Positions 47,690 through 60,480 of a stretch of 64,000 bases of DNA are shown here, piece after piece (position 1 is the stretch's first letter; each line of letters starts with the position of its first letter). The stretch is from contig NC_090438.1 in the NCBI RefSeq assembly GCF_031143425.1, positions 775,879,138 through 775,943,137 on the forward strand. The letters are read 5' to 3'. The notes under the pieces are model-generated. The model was not told where the DNA came from, ran no database searches, and saw nothing but the letters and a program-made list of their open reading frames with translations. The position numbers and the translations under genes are program-made. Source of the stretch: Pleurodeles waltl. Taxonomy: Eukaryota > Chordata > Amphibia > Caudata > Salamandridae.

Positions 47690-49100
47690 ATTTTTGGTGA
47701 GGAACAAGCGCAGACTGCAGTTTCCATTGCAGGCTGATTCCGACTGGAACACCGCTGGGATTAGCCAAGTGATTCCTGGGGCGCAGTACGTGAGTACGAC
47801 AGCCCCTTCCTATCACCAAAGACCACCCAAAAATGTCATCACAAAGGGTCCACCACTGCTTGTCGGCCATGGTCCGACTCAAAAGTTACATCTCGATGAT
47901 CGACCCTCGGGTTTGGTGTTGAAAAATACCAAAATGCATTTGATGTCGACTGAGCAGACTGCTATACCTATTTCAGGATCGACTCAAAGTAGAGGCTGCC
48001 ACTGCTGGACCGAAGCATTCGTCTTCCACCTCGGAGCCGAAACGCCCAACATTCTCTTTGGAGCTGAAAATGTTCCATCTGGTTCAAAGTCTACTTTCTC
48101 AGCTTGATTAAAACAGTATCTCCAAGCTTTCAGGGTACAAAACTGGGAGAGAAATGTTCCATCTGTAGAAGAATCCACAGACATTAGGCCCATACTTAAG
48201 GTGATGGACCATACACAGCAAAAAAATTCAAATCCATAAGGATACTGGAAAGATTATTGCCTCTCCTCCTTTAACTAAAATGAGTCTCTTCCCAAGAGAC
48301 TTTGGAAGCTGGGCTTTCACCTGCCAAAATCTTCAAACACCAGGAGAAACAAAGGCAGTACATTCTCCTTTACTTCCCACTTCACCATCACATACACATT
48401 TTTCGCCATAATCCTGTGTTTCTCACATGGGGATGACCTGGGTGACAATACTTGGTGTAAATCCATGGGATTTTTATGACCCAGACCCTATCCCATCTAA
48501 CGATCCTGATGTATATCCCAGTAGGCCATCTCCACCTGAAGACACCACGGCCTATAATCAGGTAATTGCTAGAGCAGCTGCATACCACAATGTGCAGCTG
48601 CACTCTGGTCCCATAGAGGATTTTTTAAATTTTATTTAACACGCTATCCTCTACACACAGTACCAATGCCTACCAATGCTTCAAGGCATCCTTGAGAATG
48701 CTGATGTTTTTAAAGAGCGAGTAAAGGCTTGGGTACTGACACCAAGGGTGGACAAAAAATACAAAGCTGCACCATCTGATCCACTTCATCACCTGATTCT
48801 ATTGAGTGCGGCAAGAAAGAGGGCAAATGGTCAGGCCACCAGGGATCTTCCCACACCCCCAATAAGGAAAACTGCAGGCAAGAGAGTGGCAACTAAAGCT
48901 GCAAATTGTTGGAGAGTAGCCACCTCCCAGGCTCTTTTAGCTAGGTACGATAGGGCCCATTGGGGCGAGATGCAGGGGTTCCTGCAATATCTCCCACCGG
49001 AACACCAAAAAAGGGCACAGCATGTAGTTGCAGAAGGACAGGCTATCCAACAACCATATTAGACCCGCCCTAGATGCAGCAGACACTGCAGCTAGGACGA
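47690..49100 (+). pseudogene. DIRS gag-like region
   Basis: Broken frames (47694-48107, 48427-48639, 48676-49062) precede the RT. The last one is basic and helical (LHHLILLSAARKRANGQATR). By position this is the DIRS ORF1 (gag-like). The similarity is too weak for a motif-based call. Confidence 0.45.
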
Positions 49101-49469
49101 TAAACGCTAACTTAATAATCAGGAGGCATGCTGTCGATCTTCAGGCTTCAAACCTGAAATACAGCAAGCAGTCCTTAATATGCCCTTTAACAAACAGCAG
49201 TTATTTGGACCAGAGGTGGATGCCACCATAGAAAACTTTAAAAAAAGGACTGACACAGCTAAGGTGCTGGGTTCCCTTTACGCAGCACCTGTTAGGGGTA
49301 CTTTTCACAGGCACCACTTCAGAGGTGGTTTTCAACCCTCTACATCACAACAAAAGCAGGGACAATAATATTGCTCTAGAGGGTCTTTCAAAGGTTCCTA
49401 TACAGGAAATAACTTTAGAGGTGGGGGAATCCACTGCCACAAGAGGTACCTCCATTTCGTCAAAACAGT

Positions 49470-50527
49470 GACTTTCTCAGCATCCTCACACAGTACACAT
49501 CTGTGGGAAGAAGGCTGCAATATTTGTCATCAGTGGCACAACATTACATCAGATCAATGGGTAATGTCAATTATCCACAATGGTTATTGCCCAGAACTCC
49601 TTCATTTCGCCAAATATTCCGCCCTCACTCGCACAGGCTTTCTCCAGAACACCTTTTTTTGCTAAAACAAGAGGTACAATCACCTGTACTCAAAGGTGAA
49701 ATTGATAGAGTACCTATAACTCAACAAGGGACAGGAGTATATTCTCTATACTTCCTCATACCAAAAAAGGATGGCACTCTCAGACCAATCCTCAATCTCA
49801 GACCCCTCAATCAATACATACACTCAGAGCATTTCCACATGGTCTCGCTTCAGAATGTCATTCCCTTACTACAAAAGCAAGACTACATGACTGCATTAGA
49901 TCTAAAAGATGCTTACTTCCATATTCCCATACATCAGCACATCGTAAATACTTAAGGTTTGTGATAGCAGGCAAGCACTACCAATTCAAAGTGCTTCCCT
50001 TTTGGAGTGACAACAGCACCAAGGTTATTTACCAAATGCTTAGCAGTGGTTACAGCATACCTCAAGACAACATGTCTCCTTATCTGGACGACTGGCACAT
50101 AAAAGCCAGCACCATTCAAACCTATCAACACACACTACCCAATCTATACCCTACACAGTATAGGGTTCACAATCCATTACCAGAAACCTCACCTTCAAGC
50201 AACGCAAATACAACCATATCTGGGAGCCATTCTGAACACCCAGTCAGCATTAGCTTACCCAAACCCGCAGAGAATGTAAGCGTTTCACAATCTCATATCT
50301 TGGCTACAACACAATCAAACTAAAACAGTAAGGTTTATTATGAAACTCCTGGTAATGATATCGCGCATAGCAATAGTACCCAATGCACGTCTAAACATGA
50401 GACCCCTACAACAGTCTCTTTGGTCAACAATGGTCCGCAATCAACAATGGTCTTGGGCACAGGGTCCACTTCACGATCTCCACAGCTCTGCAATGGTGGA
50501 ATCGCACCAAATTATCAAAAGTGCGGT
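49470..50527 (+). pseudogene. DIRS reverse transcriptase and start of RNase H
   Basis: The frame 49503-49955 contains GVYSLYFLIPKKDGTLRPIL, LRPLNQYIHSEHFHMVSLQN and TALDLKDAYFHIPIH (first catalytic Asp), ending at a stop. The next frame (49961-50323) contains KHYQFKVLPF and SPYLDDWHIKAS, with the YLDD active site near 50080-50095. RMNMRPLQ-like sequence then leads into RNase H. The order is typical of DIRS. Stops and frameshifts make it inactive. It is cut at 50527 by the family-B insertion. Confidence 0.85.
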
Positions 50528-52781
50528 TGTAAGAAGTTGACTCTGTGCACCCTATTTCTTACTTTGAAATAGTACATACAGAGTCCAAGGGCTCCTCTTA
50601 GAGGTAAGATAGTGGCAAAAAGAGAATTCTAATGCTCTATTTTGTGGTAGTGTGGTCGAGCAGTAAGCTTATCAGAAGGTAGTGTTAAGCATTTGTTGTA
50701 CACACACAGGCAGTACATGAGGAACACACACTCAGACAATTCCAGGCCAATAGGTTTTTATATAGAAAAATCTTTTCTTAGTTTATTTTAAGAACCACGG
50801 GGAGGGGGGAGGGACACAAGTCAGCACAAAAAGTACACCCTCAGTGGCACGGGGGAGGCCGGGTGCAGAGTCCAAACAGGTGTCGGGTTTGCAATGGAGT
50901 TCAATGGGAGACCCGGGGGTCTCTTTAGTGAAGCAGGCAGGCAAGGGGGGGAGGGCTCCCCTGGGTAGCCACCACCTGGGCAAGGGAGAGGGCCACCTGG
51001 GGGTCGCTTTTGCACCGGAGGTCGGATCCTTCAGGTCCTGGGGGCTGCGGGTGCAGTGTCTTTACCAGGCGTCGGGGTTCTTAGAAGCAGGCAGTCACCG
51101 TAAGGGGGAGGCTCTGGATTCCCTCTGCAGGCGTCGCTGGGGGTGGGGGGGGGGAGGAAATCAGGGAGGTCAACTCTGGCTACTCACAGGGTCGCAGTTG
51201 CCGGGGAGTCCTCCCTGTAGTGTTGTTTCTCCGCAGGTCGAGCTGGGGGCGTCTGGTGCAGAGTGGAAAGTCTCATGCTTCCGGTGGGAAATGTGCAGTC
51301 CTTTAAAAGTTGTTTTTCTTGCAAAGTTGTTTCTTCTTTGGCGCAGATCCGCTGTCCTCATGAGTTCTTGGTCCTTTTAGATGCAGGGTAGTCCTCGGAG
51401 GCTTCAGAGGTCGCTGGACCCTGTGGAACGCGTCGCTGTTGCAGTTTTTTTTGAAGTGGGGAGACAGGCCGGTAGGGCTGGGACCAAAGCAGTTGGTGTC
51501 TCAGTCTTCTCTGCAGGGCTTTCAGGTCCGCAGTCCTTAGTCTTCAGGTTGCAGGAATCTAGTTTCTGGGGAGCCCCTAAATACTGAATTTAGGGGTGTG
51601 TTTAGGTCTGGGAGGGCAGTAGCCAGTGGCTACTGTCCTTGAGGGTAACTACACCCTCTTTGTGCCTCCTCCCTGAGGGGAGAGATACACATCCCTATTC
51701 CTATTGGGGGAATCCTCCAAAATCAAGATGGAGGATTTCTAAAGGCAGGTGTCACCTCAGCTCAGGGTACCTTAGGGGCTGTCCTGACTGGTGGGTGGTG
51801 ACTCCTTGTTTTTCTCATTATCTCCCCTGGACTTGCCGCCAAAAGTGGGGGCTGTGTCCAGGGGGCGGGCATTTCTCCACTAGCTGGAGTGCCCTCTGGC
51901 ATTGTAACACGAAGCCTGAGCCTTTGAGGCTCACTGCTAGGTGTTACAATTCCTGCGGGGGGGGGGGGAGGTGTGAAGCACCTCCACCCAGAGCAGGCTT
52001 TTGTTTCTGTCCTCGGAGCACAAAGGCCCTCACCACATGGGGTCAGAAACCCGTCTCTCAGCAGCAGGCTGGCACAGACCAGTCAGTCCTGCACTGAACA
52101 ATTGGGTAAAATACAGGGGGCATCTCTAAGATGCCCCCTGTGTGCATTTTTTTTAATAAATCCAACACTGGAATCCGTGTGGGCTTATTATTCTGAGATG
52201 TTTGATACCAAACTTCCCAGTATTCAGTGTAGCCATTATGGAGCTGTGGAGTTCGTTTTTGACAGACTCCCAGACCATATACTCTTATGCCTACCCTGCA
52301 CTTACAATGTCTAAGATTTTGCTTAGACACTGTAGGGGCATAGTGCTCATGCACTTATGCCCTCACCTGTGCCTACCTTAGGGCTGCAAGGCCTGCTAGA
52401 GGGTTGACTTACCTATGCCACAGGCAGTGTGAGGTTGGCATGGCACCCTGAGGGGAGGGGCATGTCGACTTAGTCATTTTCTCCCCACCAACACACACAA
52501 GCTGGCAAGCAGTGTGCATGTGCTGAGTGAGTGGTGCCCAGGGTGGCATAAGATATGCTGCAGCCCTTAGAGACCTTCCCTGACATCGGGGCCCTTGGTA
52601 CCAGGGGTACCAGTTACAAGGGACTTACCTGGATGCCAGGGTGTGCCAATTGTGGAAACAAAGGTACAGTTTAGGGGAAAGAACACTGGTGGCAGGCCTC
52701 AGCACACTTTCAAATCATAACTTGGCATCAGCAAAGGCAAAAAGTCAGGGGGTAAACATGCCAAGGAGGCATTTCCTTACA
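50528..52781 (-). mobile_element. Family B repeat, full copy (2.25 kb, non-coding)
   Basis: The ends are TGTAAGAAGTTGACTCTG and AGGCATTTCCTTACA. The flanks GCGGT at 50523-50527 and 52782-52786 are a perfect 5-bp target duplication. Removing the element restores continuity of the interrupted DIRS sequence, which proves it is a later insertion. On its sense strand (minus) an AATAAA-type signal lies near 50782-50787, close to the 3' end. The interior (51574-52363) is rich in palindromes. No coding frame resembles a transposase or polymerase. TG...CA ends with a 5-bp duplication fit a solo LTR (inference). Confidence 0.88.
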
Positions 52782-52786
52782 GCGGT

Positions 52787-54420
52787 CATGTCAGGACCCT
52801 GTGCCACAGACCATAATTAACACACCTGCATCAATGACCGGTTGGGGAGCCGATCTCCACAATCCTACTGTACAGGGAGAATGGGACTCACTTATCCCAA
52901 TTGTCCCTTCTAGCACAGACAGTTTGGAAATGGGCAATTCAGTTTCATTCAACTACTAATAGAGTATGTCCTAGGGATACACAACCTACTAGGGGGCCTG
53001 TTGAGCAGGATGCAGCAACAAATATACGAATGGGAGATTCACCCTCCAGTAATTCAACAGTACTTTCACATGTGGGGAACACTAGACAGACCTTTTCGCA
53101 ACAAGCGGAAACGCAACATGCCCAAACTTCGCATCAATGTCCCCACACCCTCGATCCAAGGGCAATGCTCTATGGATCAATTGGTCAGGGATATTTGCTT
53201 ATGCTTCACTTCTTCAAAAAACCCCACCACCATCCCCACCCCCATACCATTTCTGGTAAACAAGATCTGTCAGGCCACCCTCAATAAGATACTCATAGCT
53301 CCTACGTTGGCATGGCAACCCTGGTGCACAACACTGTTGGATCTGTCTGTAGTGCCACATCACAAGCTTCCAAACACATCAGACCTATTGACTCAGAACA
53401 AAGGTCAAATTAGACATCCCAATCCCAGTGTGCTCAACCTGCCGATTTGGATCCTGAGGTCATAGAATTTGGATATCTACAGCTTCCATAAGATTGTATG
53501 GACATTCTAAAAGAAGCACGCACACCTACAACTAGACAGCGCTATGCAGCTAAATGGGAACATTTTGTATACTACTGTCAACCGAAAAACATTGAAAGCA
53601 TCAGTACAGGATGTTGTTTATTTGCTTCACTTATAAAAAGCAAATCTAGCTCAGTCATCTATTTAAAATTAATCTAACAGCAATATCAGCTTACCTCCAA
53701 AACAAACATACTTCTCTGTTTAGAATACCTGTCGTTTAAGCTTGTATGGAAAGTCTCAAGAGTTATTCCACCATCTCCTGCCTGGAATCTTAACATCGTG
53801 CTCACAAGACTAATGGGTCCACCTTTTGAACCCATGCATTCTTGCGCTCTCCAGCTTCTCTAATGGAAGGTTGGTTTTCTAGTAGCAATTATTTCCTTAA
53901 GGAGAGTTAGTGAAATCCAAGCATTAACTTTAGAAGAACCTTTCTTCTAAATTTACAAGACTAAAACAGTTAGGACAAATCCAAAATTCAGTGAATTGCC
54001 AGTCTTCTTTCCACAGCCAGATTTAGTTGCCCAAAAAGCTCTTGACACTCTTGATGTCAGAAGAGCTCATGTATTGCATAGAACAAAAGTTTTCAGAAAA
54101 TCTAAGCAACTTTTTGTACCTTTCCAGTAACCTCATAAGGGCAATCCTATTTTAAAACCAGGATTAGCTAGATGGATAATAAACATTTTTCTATCTTGTT
54201 ATCTTAAAGCTAAAAGACCGTTATTAGTAACTCCTAAAGCACATCCTACTAGAAAGAAAGGAGCTTCAATTGCATTCTTAGGAAATATACAAATGGCAGA
54301 CATATGCAAAGCAGTCTCATGGTCCACACCACACACTTTTACTAAACACTACTGTGTGGATGTGTTGTTGCCAACAGGCAAACGTTGGTCAATCAGTGCT
54401 TAAAACACTATTTCAAGCTA
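52787..54420 (+). pseudogene. DIRS RNase H end and tyrosine recombinase
   Basis: The frame 53001-53465 contains WEIHPPVIQQYFHMWGTLDR and LIAPTLAWQPWCTTLLDLSV, the RNase H/linker end of DIRS polyproteins. Decayed recombinase follows. Near 54200-54365 are TRKKGASIAFLGNIQMADIC and TFTKHYCVDV, the recombinase C-terminus of this DIRS subgroup. Many stops occur from 53465 on. Confidence 0.8.
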
Positions 54421-54523
54421 CTCCAACTCCTACAGGCTAGCCACTGCTTTGTTTAGGAGGGAACTGCTTTTCAGTCTATGCAAAGCATGTGTATCTGCAG
54501 CTACATGTGCCATTGAACGGAAA

Positions 54524-54654
54524 ATGTCACTTGCCCAATAGACATGTTTGTGGCATGTAGTGCTGCAGATTCACATGACATGCAGACTTATGCAAAGCAT
54601 GTGAATCTGCAGGACTACATGTCACAAACAGATGTCTACTGGGTAAGTGACTTT
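54524..54654. repeat. 131-bp fold-back at the DIRS right end
   Basis: Arms 54524-54580 and 54598-54654 are inverted copies of about 57 bp with a few differences; the loop is about 17 bp. The shared arm core is GCAGATTCACATG, related to but different from the core of the flanking terminal repeat. It could be the internal complementary region used in DIRS circularisation, or the ends of another DIRS copy joined head to head. Confidence 0.8.
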
Positions 54655-55014
54655 CTAGATCTAGAGATGTATAGATAGATGTATATCTAGATGTGTTGGT
54701 AGATGTGAGTGTTGATAGGTGTAGATACTGATACTTATATATAATCTTGTTGGATAGAAGTAGTCCTTTGTTGCAAATGCATTGTATATGAGTATTGGCA
54801 TGCCCTATATTTCATTTCAATAAATGTTATCCTGCTTAACTCTATTGGATGTTTGTTATACTGCCAACTACTCTAGATTCACACATCCTTAAAGGGTCTG
54901 GTGCTGAAGAAAGTATTTACCTGTAACTGCAGTTCTCTTGCGTTGCTATCTTTTGATAGCTTCAATTGTTCATTGTCTGGCTTGGAATATCTGGTAGCAG
55001 GAGAAAGCAGTAAA

Positions 55015-56371
55015 ATTGTGATCACCCACAATTGGCATACTGGTGCCCTCTTACATGTCCCTAGTTTATGGGACCAAGGGCACTGGGGCACCAGGAGTTC
55101 CCCCATGGGCTGCAGCATGTATTGTACCATCCATGGGAGCCCATCCAAAATGTCTGCAGGCCTGCCATTGCAGCTTGCGTGAAAAGGCACCCTTTCACTA
55201 CAGGTCACTGTAAGTCACCCTTAAGGTAGGCCTTCCTAGCCCAGAGGGCAGAGTGCAGGTCCCTGTATGTGAGGGCACCCCTGCATGAGCACAGGTGCCC
55301 ACTACAAACAAGTCCCATTACACTGGACTTCATAAGTGCGGTGAAGCTATTTTAGCTGTGTACTGGACACTGGTCACTCACTGTGTCCAGCTTCACAATG
55401 GTAACTCCAAACCTAGGCTTGTTTGATATCAAACATGTCGGAATCCTACCTCAATACTGTTGCTTGTATTGGTTGTATGATTCCATGCACTCTTGGTCTC
55501 CTTAGAGGACCCCAGTATTGCTCCTACCAGTCTTCTGGGGAAGGCAGAACAAAATCTTTCCTGTGGGAGAGGGAAGTAACACCACCTCTAGGCAATAGGT
55601 GTTACATGGCTTGGGATGGTTACCCCCGGTCCCTGCTCTGACGCAAAACTGGACAAAGGAGAGTGACCACTCCCCCTGTCCATCGCCACCCCAGGAGTGG
55701 TACCCAGAGCTCTTCCAGGTGGCCACTTGATTCTGCCAGCTTAAATCCAAGGTGGGCAGAGGTCCCTGGCAGCATCTGAGTGGCCAGGTCAGGCAGGTGA
55801 CGTCACAGACCCCTCCTGATAGGGATAGTCTAGCTCAGTGTAGCCCCAGCCCTTCTTCCTGCAAAGCAGTTTACTCTGCTGCTCCAGCAACGTGTGCTGA
55901 ATGGGCCTCACTGCGACTTACTATGCCTTCTGCCTGTGCCTCTACATCTTTCATTCCACTGTTAGTATAGGGTTTCACCCTCCCATAGGGCCCTTGCTAT
56001 TTTTGCTAAGTATTGCTAATGCTTGTTGTATGCTATCTACTGTTTGCTAATGTGTATGTAAATAGTGTGTACTTACCTCCAGTTAGGTGAAACTGCCTAT
56101 AAGTATTCTAATGTTGTGTTACTATTATAAAGTACCTTTTATTTTTCTAACATTGTGTTTCTTTCATGTGTGATGAGTTGCCGTGTGACTGTAGTGGTAT
56201 TGCATAAGCTTTGCATGTCTCCTAGATGAGTCTTGGATGATCATCCACAGCTACCTCTAGAGAGTCCTGGCTTCCTAGACACTGCCTACACTTTACTAAT
56301 ATCGGATCCCGGGACCTGGTATAAGGTGATAACATCATAGGGGCTCACCATACATCAGGCCAGCTTCCTAC
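55015..56371 (+). mobile_element. Family A repeat, copy 3, shorter subfamily
   Basis: Shares ordered phrases with copies 1 and 2: AATTGGCATACTGG near 55030, GGGCACTGGGGCACCAGGAG near 55077, and the 3' block with AAAGTACCTTTTATTTTT (near 56130) through GGCCAGCTTCCTAC (56371). The interior is shorter by more than 1 kb and the 5' end is not recognisable. Confidence 0.6.
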
Positions 56372-57439
56372 GCTAACCTCCTAGTGACACTGTTATGTTC
56401 CTTTCCCCATCTACTGTGGAATTGACCTAGCCTATCATAAGCCTCCATAGTACTGCATTATATTCTTGATAGATATAGATATATATATAGATATTTTTTT
56501 GTTACCTCAATTTTCTGCCATGATTGACTGAAAAGCCTTTTCAGATTTCTTTGGAAAGAAAGATCTGTACTTATGAATCAAATGAGCAATGTGTTTATTG
56601 CCTTTATCCTGTGGATAAGGCTTCACACCAACATTTTTAATGCCTTTCCTTCCAATGCTCTGAAGTATGGCGAGAGGAGGTTGCTATGGTTGCTGGAGAA
56701 AAAGAAATCCATTCCTGAGGGATTTCCCCCTAGTCTGGTGGATGAGTCTGTGAATTGCTCCACCAAGCACACCACTTATTTAGTACTCAAAGGCAATATG
56801 AGCTGTCCAGAGCTGGACTTGCAACCTAAAGCACCTGCAGCCACTTCACAGAAAAAAAAAATCCTTAGTTTAAAAAAAAGAATCTAGCTCTTGATGGCCT
56901 GACTGAACTGCCTCCCGCACCCATAACATCAGTCATCCTACACAACCTGGAAAATCCTCATTGTGAAGGCAAACCTCATCTGACTGAAAGGTCTTTGTGA
57001 ATGACAGCCCCTTAATCGGCAAATTAATAATTGATTACCACCTCAAGGATTTCTTTCCTACCACTCTCAGATGACCCATCTTGCACCAAAGATAACCAGC
57101 TAGAAGACGGTGGAGGAGGATTTTGTGTGTATATGTAAAAAAAAAAAAAAAAAACACACACCCCGCCCCATAGTACTGTTCAGATGACTAGCATAAAAGA
57201 ATGATTTAGCACCTCAAGAGGTCTTGCTGTCAGAAGTTCTAATAGTGCTAGATTTTGATTAATCAAAATAATGTATGCATTCTGTTAGGGTGCAGTGTAC
57301 CAATATATTTGTTTTTGGTATTACAGTATAGCCCCTCACTCTTTACAGTCCTGTAAAGACCCATTGTAGGAAACTGGACGTGTGTGTGTTTTTTTTTTTT
57401 TTTTTGTGCAGCTATCACACCCCTACTTTTTACCCCATT

Positions 57440-59800
57440 TGAACCTCTAGATGCTGGTCTATTTTTTTTTTAATTTTTTTTTTTAAATAGATGTACACTG
57501 GAACCTGCTAATTAGGTTCCAGTGTGCTTTCCTCTAAAAACAACCAGGTCAGTTGTGAAACAATTGACAGGACTTTAGCACCCCTGTAAGTCTCTAATAA
57601 ATGGTACCTGGGACATGGGTACTACAGAGGGACGCATGGTCAACAGCATGAATTGTGCCACCCTTAGGGACTGCACATACAAATTGCACACTTCCTGCCA
57701 TTTCAGTCTGCCTGTCATGGTGCAAGCTATGAATGAAAACACGTGGTCACTGCACGTATTATATGTAACTCACCCGTACGGCAGGTCTTAAGAGCCTTTA
57801 GGCAGGGTGCTTTATACCTGAGGGCACGTCTACATGAGCCGATATGCCCCTGTAATGTTCAGTTTAATTGCTACATATTGCAAATGAACAGGGAAGCCAT
57901 CGTAAGGTATGCACTGGGCACTCGCCATTACGAGTTACTCAGCTACGTGATGGTTTCACTGAAATCTATGGTGCTAGGCATCATGCAATTTGTCTTCATG
58001 ATACCAGACTGATGCGAGTTTAAGATTTACTATGACATGCACCCAGAGGTGCCCCCTGAAACCTACTAGTCCTTTAGTGTGCTGACTGGTATCGCCCAGC
58101 CTCCCACCGTAGACATGTTCCTGACCACCGTGAGGTGAGAGCCTGTGCTTGAGAGGCCAGAAAAACTGCCTACCCTGAAGGGAGATGTTACCACCTCCTG
58201 CAGGATGGCTAGTGAATCTGCACACCAAGGCCAGGAACTTAAAAAATCCCTACTACCTTTGATATGGGACCCAGGCTTTCCCAGGCCTAGCAGCTGCCAC
58301 TCCCCTGAGGCCCATTTGGCACCAAGGCAGGTGGGACATTAGTTATGCAGGTAGGTGTTGCCCTACCAGGCTGGACACACCCTTCGAGTGGGCAGCCTGA
58401 TGTGATCCACGAAGGAAGGGTTCCACCATCTGGTTTATGGTCTAACTAGGAATTCTGGGACCGGGTATAGCCCCACCCCCTCCCCCAATAAGTGGTCACT
58501 TAGGGGGTGTAGTCACACAAGGGTAAATAGCAGATTGGCTACTACTCCACCCTACCCTAAACTGAGTATTTGGGTGGCCAGCTGACACCAGAAGAATGGA
58601 TTCGATTGACTAAAGAGCCAACCAACGTGGGAACAGATGACGAGCCTGGACTTTTGGCACCAAACCTGGTCTACCTGCTGCTGTCCCAATGACTGCCCGG
58701 ACCACACTCGTTCTGCAGCTGTGCATCTCTCAAAAGCACCAGAGGGCTGCCAGCACTTCGTAAACTAGCCAAGCATCTTCCTTGAAGTGGAGGAGCCACT
58801 TCCCTACAGGCACCAACCCTGAGGTCCAGTCCGCTGACCACTGGGACCCCCGACACAGCAGACACCCAGGGAAAGCAGAGCTCAAGGAGGACCGACCCGT
58901 CTTCCACAAAATTTGGAAACTCGAGGTCTGCCAGGTGTCGGCGTGCACCAGTACCTAGGGTACTGGAGCAGTTGCATGGTGAGAGCCTTTGTGCTTGGGT
59001 CGTCGGGAACAAAGGCTGCTCTGGCAGGGGTGTTAACACACCCCTCCCAACAGGATGATCTGCATTCCAATGCATGGGAGCTTCTAAGAGGCCCACTGCC
59101 CTTGGTATGCGGATTTGGCCAATTTGGCCTAGCCCAAGTTGAAGTGGGCCAACTGTGCCAGTGTAGTCCCCAGGCCCTCAAGAGCCAAAGCTCACCTTTG
59201 GTTTTCCAACATTGGGCTTCCCAATGCAGTCTGCAGCCTCTTTCTGCCCGCCCTTTCAACCACGAGTATCACCAGAAACTGACTCCAAAAGACACCACTG
59301 CACACGAGCTCCACAGCCCGAGAAAGTGGGCCAGCATGGTCCCTACTTGCCTGAGAATCTCAAGGGTCGAGCCACCCAGTGGGTTCCACTGGACCGGCTG
59401 CCTAGTCCCTGCTTTTGCAGCCTTTCTGATCTAATCTATCTCCATTGAAGTGAATGGGACACCTGACACAGTAACACCTCTGCACCTGGATGCTCCAGCG
59501 CCCCTATTGATAAACTACTGGTGTGGCCTGTGACCTTGCCCCATACTCTCAAAGTAAGCACAGTTCTGAAAAGAGCACCCAACACTGAAAAGCACCTCTG
59601 CACCCGGATGTCCCAGTACCTCCTTGGACCTTGCCTACCTTAACTCCAAATGATGGGTCCTGTAAGTTGCTTGTCCCGTATGCAGTATGTGTTTTTTTTT
59701 TTTTTTGTTTTTTCATGGGATCACATTACCGCTCCCAAAAATTGATGTCCACTTTTGAAAACTGTAAACTCAGAAGTACTACACCTGATTCCGATCTTGA
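57440..59800 (+). repeat. Family B repeat, diverged copy
   Basis: Follows the order of family B: a GGTACCTGGGACATGGGTAC region, the CACCCAGAGGTGCCCCCTGA segment near 58040, a CATTGAAGTGAATGGGACAC segment near 59445, and TGTCCACTTTTGAAAACTGT near 59747. The ends are not sharp. Several overlapping short frames on both strands around 58671-59434 are not supported as genes. Confidence 0.5.
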
Positions 59801-60059
59801 TATCAACATTTATGTAAGTGTGATTTTTATAAATTGGTGTCTGATTTCCCCATTTATTGTCTTACTTACGGCCTTTGTTTTAGCAATACATGCTAAGCAC
59901 TACCCTCTGTCTAACTGCTTGCCCAATCTACAACAAAGGAGTGCATTTGGGGTGTCTCCTTCCTCTGTAAAGAGTCCAAGCAAACCCTAGAGGAATTACA
60001 AAGTACACCTAATCTTATTTTTTTTAAGTCCACTCTGAAGAGCCAGCTTCTACAGGGTG

Positions 60060-60480
60060 TAGAAGTAAAATTGTATGACCGTGTCTAAAACCGCACTTTT
60101 AAATCTAGGGGTATCAGAGCCTGGGATTTGCTAACATCTGCGGTGCTGCAAAGAGTTTCAGTGGCTGTTAAGAGTTGTTTAGTGCTGTGTGATGGCCTAA
60201 AACCATTTTGGGAATTGTCTAGAATTTGGTTTTGTTTTAAAAAGTTGGTTAGTAGATTAACATGCTTATCCACAACCAAGCATAGACCTGGCATAAGGGA
60301 AATGGGGGTTATCGTTTTCTGGGTGAGTGGCATCTAATGAGTGCTTTCTCAGAAGAGGGATAGCCTTGGCATGTTTCCAAGATAATGGTACTTCTGCTGT
60401 GCTGAACGGGAGGTTGGCTATTTGAAGAAAGGTAGGTGTGATGCTCTCCTCAAATTTGTTGGAATGGCATTAAGTTATAA
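60060..60480 (-). pseudogene. LINE reverse transcriptase fragment
   Basis: The minus-strand frame 60333-60085 encodes TPISLMPGLCLVVDKHVNLL and LDNSQNGFRPSHSTKQLLTA, then ALIPLDLK, the RT fingers and palm start of an L2/CR1-like LINE. Upstream, to about 60440, another frame gives a STAEVPLSWKHAKAIPLLRK-like segment in the right order. It is a decayed fragment different from the L2 copy at 1998-3845. Confidence 0.75.

Larger units (their letters stand above)
47091..54654 (+). mobile_element. DIRS retrotransposon with inverted terminal repeats
   Basis: Left terminal repeat 47091-47132 and right repeat 54476-54517 are inverted copies, nearly identical over about 42 bp (motif GCTGCAGATACACATGCTTT). 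Between them, in order, are gag-like sequence, RT, RNase H and tyrosine recombinase, all decayed. A further fold-back (54524-54654) follows the right repeat. A family-B element (50528-52781) splits the RNase H part. DIRS elements make no target duplication, and none is seen. Confidence 0.85.

Noticed and set aside
56573..56887. 104-codon open frame in DEK intron 7
   Set aside because: No motif known to me. It could be a retroelement scrap but cannot be supported.
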